64,000 nt of DNA from positions 1 through 64,000 of the forward strand of contig NZ_CANMJE010000013.1 of NCBI RefSeq assembly GCF_947498095.1. The letters run 5' to 3'. The DNA is from an uncultured Shimia sp. GTDB lineage: Bacteria > Pseudomonadota > Alphaproteobacteria > Rhodobacterales > Rhodobacteraceae. The stretch's first letter is position 1, and every line of letters starts with the position of its first letter. Shown here in pieces: positions 42,862 to 52,229 of this stretch. Made by a program: the position numbers and the translations under genes. The notes below the pieces were generated by a model, which saw only the letters and a program-made list of their open reading frames with translations, did no database searches and was not told the DNA's origin.

Positions 42862-43866
42862 ATGGGACGTATTGTACTGGATCAAGTATCAAAAACCTTT
42901 GGTGAGGTGGAAGTCATCCCACCGCTGGACCTGACAATTGAAGACGGCGAGTTCGCTGTATTCGTCGGCCCGTCGGGCTGTGGTAAATCCACGCTTTTGC
43001 GTATGATTGCCGGTCTTGAGGATCTGACATCGGGAAACATCGCCATTGATGGGGCCGACGTGACCGAGGTTCCACCCTCGAAACGCGGCTTGGCGATGGT
43101 GTTTCAATCGTATGCTCTCTATCCGCATATGACGGTGCGCAAGAACATCGGTTTCCCTCTCCGGATGGAAAAAATGGATCAAGCCGAGATCGACAAGCGC
43201 GTTGAGGCTGCAGCTCAGTCGCTGAACCTGAATGACTATCTGGACCGCAAGCCAGGGCAACTGTCAGGAGGTCAGCGTCAGCGGGTCGCAATTGGTCGCG
43301 CCATTGTTCGGGACCCGTCGGCCTTCTTGTTTGATGAACCATTGTCCAACCTCGATGCAGCCTTGCGCGTAGGCATGCGGCTTGAGATCAGCGAAATGCA
43401 TGAGCGTATGCAGACGACCATGATCTACGTAACGCACGATCAGGTCGAAGCCATGACCATGGCCGACAAGATCGTTGTGCTTCAGGCCGGCGTCATCGAA
43501 CAAGTCGGCTCACCGCTGGATTTGTATCACGCGCCCAAAAACGTGTTTGTGGCTGGCTTCATCGGATCCCCGAAAATGAACATCTTTTCGGGGCCAGAGG
43601 CCGAAAAGTTCGGCGCACACACTGTCGGAATTCGACCAGAACATACCGATGTCAGCATGACAGAAGGTACCTGGAAAGGCACCGTGGGCGTGGCGGAGCA
43701 TCTTGGCTCAGACACGTTCGTCCACGTCCATGACACCGGCCTTGCAGATATGGTTACGATCCGGATCACCGGGGATATCGCCGTGAAACATGGCGACACA
43801 ATCTATCTGACGCCACAAGTCGATCGAATTCACAAATTCGACGCGCAAGGACTGCGCATCGAATGA
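42862..43866 (+). CDS. smoK: sorbitol/mannitol ABC transporter ATP-binding protein
   Basis: A 334-aa MalK/UgpC-type ATPase. Walker [10 protein letters not shown] (about 38-46), signature [15 protein letters not shown], Walker [12 protein letters not shown], switch His in [11 protein letters not shown], and a C-terminal TOBE region ([10 protein letters not shown]). It powers uptake by binding the two permeases on the cytoplasmic side. The stop overlaps the sorbitol dehydrogenase start (ATGA). Confidence 0.92.
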   Translation: MGRIVLDQVSKTFGEVEVIPPLDLTIEDGEFAVFVGPSGCGKSTLLRMIAGLEDLTSGNIAIDGADVTEVPPSKRGLAMVFQSYALYPHMTVRKNIGFPLRMEKMDQAEIDKRVEAAAQSLNLNDYLDRKPGQLSGGQRQRVAIGRAIVRDPSAFLFDEPLSNLDAALRVGMRLEISEMHERMQTTMIYVTHDQVEAMTMADKIVVLQAGVIEQVGSPLDLYHAPKNVFVAGFIGSPKMNIFSGPEAEKFGAHTVGIRPEHTDVSMTEGTWKGTVGVAEHLGSDTFVHVHDTGLADMVTIRITGDIAVKHGDTIYLTPQVDRIHKFDAQGLRIE

Positions 43867-44636
43867 AGCGTCTGGACGGCAAAACGGCGCTCATAACCGG
43901 GGCCGGTCGGGGCATTGGGCGCGCCTTCGCCAAGGCCTATGTGGCCGAAGGCGCGCGCGTTGCCATTGCAGACATTGACCTTGACCGAGCGCATGACGCC
44001 GCGCGCGAGATCGGTGTCGATGCTGTTGCCGTTGAAATGGACGTGACTGATCGGAACAGCATTGACGCCGCTGTCACCAAAACAGCGTCCGTCTTTGGTC
44101 AGGTTGATGTCTTGATCAACAATGCTGCCCAATTCACGGCCGCCCCGATTGTTGAGATCACCCATGAAGACTATGCGCGCGCCTTTGACATCAATGTCGG
44201 CGGAACCCTGTTCACAATGCAGTCGGTTGCGCGCCACATGATCGATCGAGGCATAAAGGGCAAGATCATCAACATGGCCAGTCAGGCAGGACGACGGGGC
44301 GAAGCCTTGGTCGCGGTTTACTGCGCGACCAAAGCGGCTGTGATCAGCTTGACGCAATCGGCCGGGCTGAACCTCGTCTCGCATGGGATCAATGTGAACG
44401 CCATCGCGCCCGGAGTGGTTGATGGGGAACATTGGGACGGCGTCGATGCCTTATTCGCCAAGTACGAGGGCAAGGCGCTTGGCCAAAAGAAACGCGAAGT
44501 CGGCAGAGCAGTCCCAATTGGACGCATGGCCCAGGCCGAAGATTTAACGGGCATGGCAGTTTTCCTTGCCTCTAAAGACGCCGATTACATTGTGGCACAG
44601 ACTTACAATGTCGACGGTGGAAATTGGATGAGCTGA
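43863..44636 (+). CDS. smoS: sorbitol dehydrogenase (SDR type)
   Basis: A 257-aa short-chain dehydrogenase. The NAD site is [11 protein letters not shown]; an Asp after the second strand (IADIDLDRA) favours NAD over NADP; catalytic Ser in MASQAGRRG, Tyr and Lys in VYCATKAA. It matches the Rhodobacter SmoS type, which oxidises D-sorbitol to D-fructose (and galactitol to tagatose). The start overlaps the ATPase stop; its own stop overlaps the mannitol dehydrogenase start. Confidence 0.88.
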   Translation: MKRLDGKTALITGAGRGIGRAFAKAYVAEGARVAIADIDLDRAHDAAREIGVDAVAVEMDVTDRNSIDAAVTKTASVFGQVDVLINNAAQFTAAPIVEITHEDYARAFDINVGGTLFTMQSVARHMIDRGIKGKIINMASQAGRRGEALVAVYCATKAAVISLTQSAGLNLVSHGINVNAIAPGVVDGEHWDGVDALFAKYEGKALGQKKREVGRAVPIGRMAQAEDLTGMAVFLASKDADYIVAQTYNVDGGNWMS

Positions 44637-46102
44637 TGAAGTTGAACAATGCAACTTTGAACGAGCTTCCCAAGGCTGTCTTGCGCCCGCATTACGATCG
44701 CGCACAGCTCAAGCCGGGGATTGTACACATTGGCCTGGGTAACTTTCATCGCGCCCATCAGGCATGGTACCTTCATCGATTGATGCAGCAGGGTGATGCG
44801 CTTGACTGGGCCATAGTCGGCGCAGGTGTTCGCAGCTACGACGCCAACATGCGGGAAAAGCTGTTGGCACAGGACTGCCTGACCACATTGATAGAACTGG
44901 GTCCGACGTCTTCTTCTGCAGAAGTGATCGGGTCGATGATTGATTACTTACCTATCGAAGAAGGCAATCAATCCTTGGTCGCCCGGATGGCCCTGCCGGA
45001 CATTCGCATTGTCGCCATGACCGTGACCGAAGGAGGGTATTTCATTGACCCGGCCACCAAAGGGTTTGATGAAACACATCCGGAGATCGTTCATGACAGT
45101 CAAAATCCGGAGCGCCCAAAAACGGCTTTTGGAGCGATAGTCGCCGCGCTTCGAGTGCGTCGTGATCAGGGCATAGGACCCTTTACCTGCCTGTGCTGTG
45201 ACAACTTGCTTGGCAACGGAGATGTTCTGCGCCAGACCGTTGTGTCTTTAGCACGATTGTCCGACCCCGAGCTTGCGGATTGGATTGAGGCCAGCTGCAC
45301 CTTTCCAAATTCAATGGTCGATAGCATCGTGCCCGCGACAGGCCAGAACGAGCTGGCTCTGGCGCGTGAGTTGGGTATTGACGATCAGGCGCCAGTGACC
45401 CATGAAAAATTCCGCCAGTGGGTCATTGAAGATAACTTCTGCGCCGGACGGCCCGACTGGGACAAGGTTGGCGCGACCTTCTCAGACAATGTTCACGGCT
45501 ATGAGGCGATGAAGATCCGAATTCTGAATGGTGGGCATCAGGTGATCTCGGTGCCTGGTGAGATTCTTTCGGTTCAGACGATCGCAGATTGTATGGCGCA
45601 CGATCTTATCGGCCAACTCTTTACCAAAGTGGCAACAGAAGAAATCGCGCCTCTTATCCAGCCTGTCTCAGATATGACGCCGCAGGACTATGTCGGGCTC
45701 ATCCACAGCCGGTTCTCAAATCCAAAGATCGTCGACACGACCCGTCGCGTGGCGTTTGACGGATCGTCTCGGCATCCGGGATTTGTCATACCCTCCATCC
45801 GTGAAGGGCTGGCCAAAGGCAGCCCGATTGAAGGGCTGGCCCTGGTCGAAGCGATGTGGGCCCGGATGTGTGAAGGGTCGCGTGAGGATGGCAGCAAGAT
45901 TGAGCCCAATGACCCTTACTGGGATGAATTGAGTGCGAAGGCCAAGGACGCAAGAAAGAGTCCCGCCGCTTGGCTTAAAATGCGCCAAATCTACGGAGAC
46001 TTGGCAGACAACTCGCAATTCTCTGAAACCTTTGCTCGGTGGCTTGGCTTGATTTGGAAAGATGGTTTGGAAAAAACGTTAGCTACCTACCTCAAGTCTT
46101 AA
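44636..46102 (+). CDS. mtlK: mannitol 2-dehydrogenase
   Basis: A 488-aa long-chain polyol dehydrogenase. ATG 44636 (TGATG overlap with the previous stop) is chosen over ATG 44624. The N-terminal NAD-binding part has IVHIGLGNFHRAHQAWYLHR. The family signature K-x-R-x-L-N-x-x-H is present as MKIRILNGGHQ, placing the catalytic Lys, Asn and His. It oxidises D-mannitol (also D-arabitol) to fructose in the cytoplasm. With the sorbitol dehydrogenase and fructokinase it funnels hexitols into fructose 6-phosphate. Confidence 0.9.
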   Translation: MKLNNATLNELPKAVLRPHYDRAQLKPGIVHIGLGNFHRAHQAWYLHRLMQQGDALDWAIVGAGVRSYDANMREKLLAQDCLTTLIELGPTSSSAEVIGSMIDYLPIEEGNQSLVARMALPDIRIVAMTVTEGGYFIDPATKGFDETHPEIVHDSQNPERPKTAFGAIVAALRVRRDQGIGPFTCLCCDNLLGNGDVLRQTVVSLARLSDPELADWIEASCTFPNSMVDSIVPATGQNELALARELGIDDQAPVTHEKFRQWVIEDNFCAGRPDWDKVGATFSDNVHGYEAMKIRILNGGHQVISVPGEILSVQTIADCMAHDLIGQLFTKVATEEIAPLIQPVSDMTPQDYVGLIHSRFSNPKIVDTTRRVAFDGSSRHPGFVIPSIREGLAKGSPIEGLALVEAMWARMCEGSREDGSKIEPNDPYWDELSAKAKDARKSPAAWLKMRQIYGDLADNSQFSETFARWLGLIWKDGLEKTLATYLKS

Positions 46103-46170
46103 GCTTCGCAACGCTTTCGAAATCCATGCGTGCGAAACCTTCGCACCAAACTCTATTGTGAGGAAAACCC

Positions 46171-47097
46171 ATGATCCTGTGCTGCGGTGAAGCACTTATC
46201 GATATGATCCCTGAGCCCACACTTAGTGGAACAGAGGGTTACGTGCCTCGGACGGGTGGTGCCATATTCAATACCGCAATTGGCCTGGGACGGTTGGGAT
46301 GTCGAACAGGGCTGCTGAGCGGCATTTCGACAGATATGTTTGGACATCAACTTATGGCCGATTTGCGGGCCAGCAACGTTGACACCACCAATGTCATTCG
46401 ATCGAACCGCCCAACCACATTGGCTTTTGTCAAATTGTCAGATGGCCACGCGTCCTATTCGTTCTTTGACGAAAACTCGGCTGGACGGATGATCGCACCC
46501 AGCGAGTTGCCCACAGACATCGGGGAGACTACTGCCCTTTACTTTGGCGGTATCAGTCTGGCATGCGAACCCGGTGCGGAAACATACAGGCAGTTTGCCG
46601 AGGCGCATGCGCGCGATTGTGTCGTGGTATTGGATCCCAATATCCGCCCCAGCTTTATCGAAGACGAAGTAAGGTTCCGCGATAGTATGCAGAGGATGCT
46701 CAGTCTGGCCGACATTGTAAAAGTATCCGACGAAGACCTGAACTGGATTATCCAAACAGCAGACTCTCTGGAAGAAAAAGTCGCTCATTTACAGAGGCTT
46801 GGACCATCAATTGTCATCCTGACACGCGGCAGCGCAGGAGCGCGGGCCTGGTTGCCGAGTGGTCAATCCGTATCTGTTGCCAGTCAGAAAGTTGATGTTG
46901 TTGACACCGTCGCCGCCGGAGACACTTTCAATGCAGGTGTGCTGGCAGGGTTGTCTGAGGCAGGCCTACTCAACAAGGCCGTGCTTTCTTCTGTGTCGGA
47001 AGATGCTCTTACAAAGGCGATCGGTTTCGGAACACGAGTCGCAGCAATCAATGTCAGTCGGGCCGGCGCCAATCCGCCTTGGCGCGACGAGCTTTGA
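46171..47097 (+). CDS. fructokinase (PfkB family)
   Basis: A 308-aa PfkB-family carbohydrate kinase. N-terminal MILCCGEALIDMIP with the substrate-binding GGAIFNTAIGLGRLG; C-terminal signature with the catalytic base is DVVDTVAAGDTFNAGVLAGL. It most likely phosphorylates the fructose made by the two dehydrogenases. It begins 68 bp after the mannitol dehydrogenase gene with GAGGA upstream and is the last gene of the polyol operon. Confidence 0.88.
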   Translation: MILCCGEALIDMIPEPTLSGTEGYVPRTGGAIFNTAIGLGRLGCRTGLLSGISTDMFGHQLMADLRASNVDTTNVIRSNRPTTLAFVKLSDGHASYSFFDENSAGRMIAPSELPTDIGETTALYFGGISLACEPGAETYRQFAEAHARDCVVVLDPNIRPSFIEDEVRFRDSMQRMLSLADIVKVSDEDLNWIIQTADSLEEKVAHLQRLGPSIVILTRGSAGARAWLPSGQSVSVASQKVDVVDTVAAGDTFNAGVLAGLSEAGLLNKAVLSSVSEDALTKAIGFGTRVAAINVSRAGANPPWRDEL

Positions 47098-47431
47098 GAC
47101 ATCCCAAAAGACCAAGCTTGCCCCGAAAGAGAGAGGATGTTGTCCGGGTTCTGAGATTGAATCAAGTGTCTTGGAACAAATAATCTGGTGCAATCACGCA
47201 CCCGACCTCTGGTGTCCTGCGACGATGGCATAGAGCCGCTGTGGAAATACGCAACGCCAATCCAAAACAGAACATCCAACTCGAGTTCCACAGTCTTTTG
47301 CTGCATTCACGGCTATCGAACTCATGACCGCCGTTGATTGTGTCAGCATGACCCAAGCTGGCTCTGAAGTGCCACAATGGATTTGCGCTCAACCCTAAAT
47401 GAAGCCCCAACACTTTCACAATTCTCAACCG
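47098..47431. other. convergent gap without gene
   Basis: 334 bp between fructokinase and AraC genes. No gene, RNA, repeat or convincing terminator found. Confidence 0.4.
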
Positions 47432-48433
47432 CTAAAGAGCCGCAAATTGAGTGGGCGACATTCCCGTTCCTTTGCGAAAGGCTCGGCTGAAATTTTGAGC
47501 GTTTTCATATCCGAGATCGATTGCAATATCTTGAACTGACAGAGATCCTTCACGAAGCATCTCTATTGCCCTTTTGGTTTTGACTTGATTGGCCAGCGAC
47601 CGGAAATTCGTACCGTCTGATTGGAGTCGCCTTTGCAAGGCACGAGGACCCAGGTCGAGACGTTGAGCCGCCGTTTCAAGGGCGATCCCGTTTGTTGCGA
47701 TTTGAAGTTCTAAAACCTGGGATACAACTTCGACAAAACTGGATGGAGCACCATGACAACGTTCTCGCTTGATGTCTTCCAGTACTACGGGTGAGGTGTT
47801 GCGATTACGAACAGCGGTAGCCAGGATGGGTCGCTCGAACATGATTTCAAGCCTGTCGCTTTCCCATAACACCGGACATCCAAACATAGTTTCAACATGT
47901 TCGTGCGCCTTGGTGCGCGGCAGGTCTATGCGAATTTGGCTAGGCCGCCACGTAGGTCCTAAATAGTGAGAAAAAATACTTAGAACCGCTCCGAGTGCGG
48001 AAAAGGCAATACTTGGATAGGCCGAGTGGTTCTTTAGGGAAAAACGGTATTCATAACCCAAGAGGTTTCCGTCAGCTCTGAAGAATGTCCTGTCATGAGA
48101 TGAGTGATAAGGCATCACTTCCTGAGCCCGTTCCAATGCAGCTTGAAGCGTTACAGCACCCAAAACATACCCGCCCCAAGCACCATAGTCCGCAATGGTC
48201 AAATGGGGTGCCCAAAGTAAACCAATACTCTCATCTCCAAATGCGCGCCCCACTTCACCAATGAATGTCGCTAGCGCGAGTTTTGGAATGTAACCCTCTT
48301 GGACTTCGACAAACTCATAGGGCAAACCAGCTTCACGAAGAGCACGGTCCAACGCTTTGTCTCCAACGGCTTCGCGCGTGAACTGGGGCATGGCTCCAAG
48401 TGCTTTGGCTGAGATCATTGGAGGTAGCGACAT
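47432..48433 (-). CDS. AraC-family regulator, Arabinose_bd type (DUF1254 cluster 2)
   Basis: A 333-aa paralogue of the regulator at 23283 (shared MISAKALGAMP, IADYGAWGGYVLGA, the FGCPVLW block). N-terminal Arabinose_bd-type domain and C-terminal double helix-turn-helix (LETAAQRLDLGPRALQRRLQ, then VQDIAIDLGYENAQNFSRAF). It is divergent from the DUF1254/DUF1214 gene at 48541 with a shared operator candidate between. Ligand unknown. Confidence 0.9.
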   Translation of the reverse strand: MSLPPMISAKALGAMPQFTREAVGDKALDRALREAGLPYEFVEVQEGYIPKLALATFIGEVGRAFGDESIGLLWAPHLTIADYGAWGGYVLGAVTLQAALERAQEVMPYHSSHDRTFFRADGNLLGYEYRFSLKNHSAYPSIAFSALGAVLSIFSHYLGPTWRPSQIRIDLPRTKAHEHVETMFGCPVLWESDRLEIMFERPILATAVRNRNTSPVVLEDIKRERCHGAPSSFVEVVSQVLELQIATNGIALETAAQRLDLGPRALQRRLQSDGTNFRSLANQVKTKRAIEMLREGSLSVQDIAIDLGYENAQNFSRAFRKGTGMSPTQFAAL

Positions 48434-48459
48434 TAAAATTCTGCATCCCAGACGTCATC

Positions 48460-48494
48460 TGTCGTGAAATGATACGCCTTAGAGTTATCTTTTG
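48460..48494. promoter_or_regulatory. shared operator candidate in DUF1254 cluster 2
   Basis: TGTCGTGAAATGATA (48460-48474) and a downstream ATCTTTT, matching 24360-24394. It lies 27 bp from the AraC start and about 45 bp from the DUF1254 start. Confidence 0.55.
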
Positions 48495-48540
48495 GCTAGA
48501 GTTTAACTTTCCTTTCACGAATTGGCCAAGGGAACTGACT

Positions 48541-50028
48541 ATGAGATTTGGACTTTCGCACATCACTTTGACACTTGCTTTGTCGCTGCCGGCGTACTCA
48601 ATACAAGCGCAAACCTTCAATGACACCGGAGATATTCTGGCGCGCGCCGCGCAGGTCGAAGACATCGAATATCAGATTATGGTTCAACGTGCGACGCAGG
48701 CTGCCATCTGGGCGATGCCGGCGACTGGCATGATTGACTTCCTGAAAGGGATCCGGCGGGATTTGGGAGGCGACATCAATGATGTGGTGTATCTTAACAA
48801 GCCCTTTGACTCCAAACACGGGTTTCTGACGGCAAATGACGTGACGGCCTATGCCTGGAGTTCGATGACCTCAGAGCCAGGTCCACTGGTCGTCGAAGTT
48901 CCGGCTGCAACGGACAAGGTAAGCTATTTCGGAACAATCGTGAACGCATGGGACACTCCGATTGAAGACGTCGGCCCGTCTGGAGCCGACAAAGGTGAAG
49001 GCGGGAAGTACCTGCTGTTACCGCCCGGATATGAGGGTGCAAAATCCAAGGCAGACCTCGAGGCCGATGGGTATCTCGTCTACGAAACCGATACATATCA
49101 GTACGGCTTTGCGTTCCGGCCGCGGCTTTATAATGGCGCGACTGACGCAGATGCAGCTGACTATGCTCAACAACTAAAAGTCTATTACCTTTCCGAGGCC
49201 GACAATCCGCCACCAACGACCTATCTCGAAGCATCGGAGGAGCCGTACGACTCCTTGCCGTATTACAACCACACGTTTTTTGAAGACGTGAATGATTGGC
49301 TGCAGGGCAACCCGGTACGGCCTCAGGACAAAGTTATGGTGTCGTTCCTGAAGGACTTGGGGATCGAGAAGGGAAAGCCCTTTGAGCCAACCGAACAGCA
49401 ACTGGCCGCGATGGATGAAGGGCTGGTTCTGGCATATGCCCAGATGCAGAGATACTTCGTGGAACCAGGTAAAGCGACGGTTCCACTTTGGGTAGATGCC
49501 AATGGTGACATGAAAACCCAGTGGCTTGTCTGGGATTTCGCGGAAGGACAGGCCGAGGCTGGTTTCCCTTATGAAACCGAGACAGAAGTTCTTGTCGATG
49601 ACCGTGCGGGCGGCAGCTATTTCTGGATAACTTACCTGCCGAAGTACCTTGGCGGCGGCACGTTCTACCTCACGGGCCTGAACGACAGTGACGGCGAGAT
49701 GTATGACAACACCAAGACCTACAAACTGAATGTGCCTGCCGATACGCCAGCCAAGGATTTTTGGTCTGTCATCGTCTACTCAATGGAGACCAAGAGCTTC
49801 ATTCGAAATGTCGACAGGGTGGGCCTGTCATCACGCGATGCAGCTGACATGCAGGTGAACGAGGACGGATCATACGACATCTATTTTGGCCCTAAAGCCC
49901 CGGCTGGGATGGAAAGCAACTGGATTCCCACCCCCGAAAGCTACTTCCTTCTATTCCGGCTCTATGGCCCTGAAGAGGGCTGGCTGCAAAGCGGCTGGAT
50001 CCTGCCTGACATGGAAAAAGTGAAATGA
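48541..50028 (+). CDS. secreted DUF1254 + DUF1214 protein (cluster 2, first)
   Basis: A 495-aa protein from ATG 48541 (AAGGGA upstream), chosen since a clean signal peptide follows (LSHITLTLALSLPAYSIQAQ); a longer frame overlaps the operator. Domains as in the 24518 protein: DUF1254 first (AIWAMPATGMIDFLKGIRRD), DUF1214 last (FLLFRLYGPEEGWLQSGWIL). Mature parts are nearly the same from TFNDTGDILARAAQVEDIEY on. Function unknown; probably periplasmic. Followed closely by a second DUF1254/1214 gene of the same operon. Confidence 0.9.
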   Translation: MRFGLSHITLTLALSLPAYSIQAQTFNDTGDILARAAQVEDIEYQIMVQRATQAAIWAMPATGMIDFLKGIRRDLGGDINDVVYLNKPFDSKHGFLTANDVTAYAWSSMTSEPGPLVVEVPAATDKVSYFGTIVNAWDTPIEDVGPSGADKGEGGKYLLLPPGYEGAKSKADLEADGYLVYETDTYQYGFAFRPRLYNGATDADAADYAQQLKVYYLSEADNPPPTTYLEASEEPYDSLPYYNHTFFEDVNDWLQGNPVRPQDKVMVSFLKDLGIEKGKPFEPTEQQLAAMDEGLVLAYAQMQRYFVEPGKATVPLWVDANGDMKTQWLVWDFAEGQAEAGFPYETETEVLVDDRAGGSYFWITYLPKYLGGGTFYLTGLNDSDGEMYDNTKTYKLNVPADTPAKDFWSVIVYSMETKSFIRNVDRVGLSSRDAADMQVNEDGSYDIYFGPKAPAGMESNWIPTPESYFLLFRLYGPEEGWLQSGWILPDMEKVK

Positions 50029-50048
50029 GCGGCACAAGGAAAACCCCG

Positions 50049-51551
50049 ATGAAACTATCAAACTTGCTGACTGGGACAGTTTTGGCGGCGGGCGTTTTCG
50101 TGAGTGGTGCCACTGCTCAGGAATTTGCAGCGGACGTTCCCGATAATGTTCTGACACCGGATGTGGTCGAGACCGAAACCCTCGGGAAACTAGAGTTTTT
50201 CGATGGGATGCCCTCGGCCGAGACCACCCAAAAGGCCTTCGACAACCTCGATCTGATGCGGGCGACAAGTGCCTTTCTGGATGGCATGAACATCGCCTCG
50301 CTACGCGGGATGTTTCAGGGCTATGAAGAGATTGGCGCCAAACCGAATGAAATCGTGATTACCGAGACCTTGATGGATGCGCGCTCGATCTGGCTGACCC
50401 CCAATACGACGACCATCTATATCGGGGCCAACGTTGATATCTCCGAAGGGCCGATGGTCATTCAGGTTCCCCCCGGCCTTTTGGGTCTCTTGGACGATGC
50501 CGCATTTGACTATGTCGCGGATATCGGAGCTTTGGGGGCGGACAAGGGCAAGGGCGGCAAATTCCTGTTGTTGCACAATGATGACGAAACGCCTGTGCCA
50601 GAGGGATACTTCGAGCTGCGCACCAAAACCTATGAACACTGGTTGTTGTTGCGCCGCTCACCCGGCGAAGGTGGAGATACACAAGGTCCGGTGGCCGAGA
50701 TCAAAGCCGGGTTAAACGTCTATTCCCTGAGCGAGTCAGAAAATCCGCCCGAGGAAACCTTCCTCGACGTGTCGGGTGCAAAGTACAACACCGTGCATGC
50801 CAACAATGAAGACTTCTACGAGGAAATCCACGTTGCCCTGAACAACAATCCTGTAGGGGCCTTTGCGCCCGAGATCGTGGGTACTTTCGCGTCGCTTGGC
50901 ATTCACAAAGGAGAGCCTTTTGAACCCGATGCCCGTATGAAAGGCATCTTAAAAGAGGCTGCGGCCATTGCAAACGCCACGGCCCGTTCGATCACCTATG
51001 CATCCCGTGATCCCGGTGTCTTCTTTTACGAAGATCGCCAGTGGAATTCGCCTTTTCAAAGGCAGAGCTACCAGTTCTTGCAAGATGGTGCCCGCATTCT
51101 GGACGACCGCACCTACTTCTTTTACATGGCAACGGGGATCACACCAGCTATGACGGCCCCACCTGTTGGGTCGGGCTCGGTCTATGCCATGACCGCTCGG
51201 GATAAGGATGGTGCGTACCTGGATGGATCCAAGACCTATAAAGTCACTCTTCCGGCTCCAGTTCCGGCGAAAAATTTCTGGTCCTTCATGCTTTACAGCG
51301 GCCAAACTCGCTCGATCCTTGAAACCGATCAAAGGTCTGGAGGCATCGATTCAAATCGTCCTGGGATCAAATCCAATGATGATGGCAGCTACACAATCTA
51401 TCTTGGTCCGCAAGCTCCTGAGGGTCAGGAGAGCAACTGGGCACAAACCATGCCTGGAAAGAGTTTCAACGTGATGATGCGCCTCTATGGTCCTTTGGAG
51501 CCTTGGTTCGACAAGAGCTGGAAACCTGGAGATTTCGAACTGGTTGAGTAG
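50049..51551 (+). CDS. secreted DUF1254 + DUF1214 protein (cluster 2, second)
   Basis: A 500-aa protein from ATG 50049 (AAGGA nine bases upstream, followed by signal peptide LLTGTVLAAGVFVSGATAQE); an ATG at 50025 in ATGA overlap with the previous stop would add eight residues before the signal. DUF1254 spans about 80-230 (NTTTIYIGANVDISEGPMVI); DUF1214 about 380-490 (LPAPVPAKNFWSFMLYSGQT). Intact counterpart of the pseudogene at 26143, but without an OmpA domain at the front. It is more distant from the first gene product than the cluster 1/cluster 2 pairs are from each other, so the gene pair is older than the cluster duplication. Confidence 0.9.
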   Translation: MKLSNLLTGTVLAAGVFVSGATAQEFAADVPDNVLTPDVVETETLGKLEFFDGMPSAETTQKAFDNLDLMRATSAFLDGMNIASLRGMFQGYEEIGAKPNEIVITETLMDARSIWLTPNTTTIYIGANVDISEGPMVIQVPPGLLGLLDDAAFDYVADIGALGADKGKGGKFLLLHNDDETPVPEGYFELRTKTYEHWLLLRRSPGEGGDTQGPVAEIKAGLNVYSLSESENPPEETFLDVSGAKYNTVHANNEDFYEEIHVALNNNPVGAFAPEIVGTFASLGIHKGEPFEPDARMKGILKEAAAIANATARSITYASRDPGVFFYEDRQWNSPFQRQSYQFLQDGARILDDRTYFFYMATGITPAMTAPPVGSGSVYAMTARDKDGAYLDGSKTYKVTLPAPVPAKNFWSFMLYSGQTRSILETDQRSGGIDSNRPGIKSNDDGSYTIYLGPQAPEGQESNWAQTMPGKSFNVMMRLYGPLEPWFDKSWKPGDFELVE

Positions 51552-51783
51552 GGATTTGGAGAACGCAATGTGTGCCTTGAGCTTGTGCCACTAAGTACAG
51601 GTTTCATCATGGCAGCGATTGAAACTTGGTGATTGTTTGATCCTTCTTTTGCGAAACTTTTCGCGCCGAACAGCGAGGTCCTATCTCTGAAGCGAACTGC
51701 CTCATCAATCGCCCGAAACGCATGACGCCGAATGAACTGTGTTCATCCGGCGTTGGAAATGAGGGCGGGGTTTTGAGGACGCG
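51552..51783. other. gap with conserved hairpin of small-protein gene
   Basis: Convergent gap. 51725-51753 holds the 12-bp stem hairpin ACGCCGAATGAA / TTCATCCGGCGT that also follows two other copies of the small secreted protein. No T-run follows it. Confidence 0.5.
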
Positions 51784-52135
51784 TTATCCGTTGCGGCTGT
51801 TCTGTTTGCAGTCGCGCTTGTCTTTGCCGACCAAGCCGTTCGCACCGCGGCAATCCTGGCGATCATCACGCCGATCCTGGCGGCGGTCCATGCCGCGCGT
51901 ATCGGCAACATCGTAGCTTGTGCTGGCGCTCGCAACTGGTGCGTCCATGGTTGAGAATGTTGCGGTTGAGGCAGTGGCCATCGAGGCGGTCAGGGCTACG
52001 GCGAGGGCGGCGAATGTGGTTTTGGTGAACATGGTGTTTTTCCTTTGGTGTGTGTTTGTGTGTGTTTCTGATGACACCAATATGCAGGCTGACCGGCGAT
52101 AAAACTCGTCAGGTCGAGACGAGGATGTGTGAGTT
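51709..52135 (-). repeat. ~430-bp inverted duplicate of 57902-58335
   Basis: This block, with leader, small gene and hairpin, matches 57902-58335 in inverted orientation with only a few differences seen. The encoded proteins are identical. The pair brackets the RND pump, one small-protein copy and the DUF502 gene. Confidence 0.8.
51784..52032 (-). CDS. small secreted Asp/Arg-rich two-Cys protein, copy 1
   Basis: An 82-aa protein starting MFTKTTFAALAVALTASMAT (signal peptide to about residue 24). The mature ~58 aa run through ASTSYDVADTRGMD, then the charged DRRQDRRDDRQDCR block and DKRDCKQ. The two Cys could form one disulfide or bind metal. Identical in sequence to the protein at 58012. No known family recognised. 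The leader (52033-52140) contains the CATATTGGTGTCATCAGAAAC block and a CTCGTC/GACGAG palindrome shared with its paralogues, so the set is probably co-regulated. Divergent from the RND operon. Confidence 0.7.
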   Translation of the reverse strand: MFTKTTFAALAVALTASMATASTATFSTMDAPVASASTSYDVADTRGMDRRQDRRDDRQDCRGANGLVGKDKRDCKQNSRNG

Positions 52136-52229
52136 TGGGACAAGGCAAGAGTTTTCGTTACCAAGTTAAATGAGACAATTCAAAAAAATGCGTTATCCTT
52201 TGGTAAAGTCAAAAAGACAGGGGTGGGAC

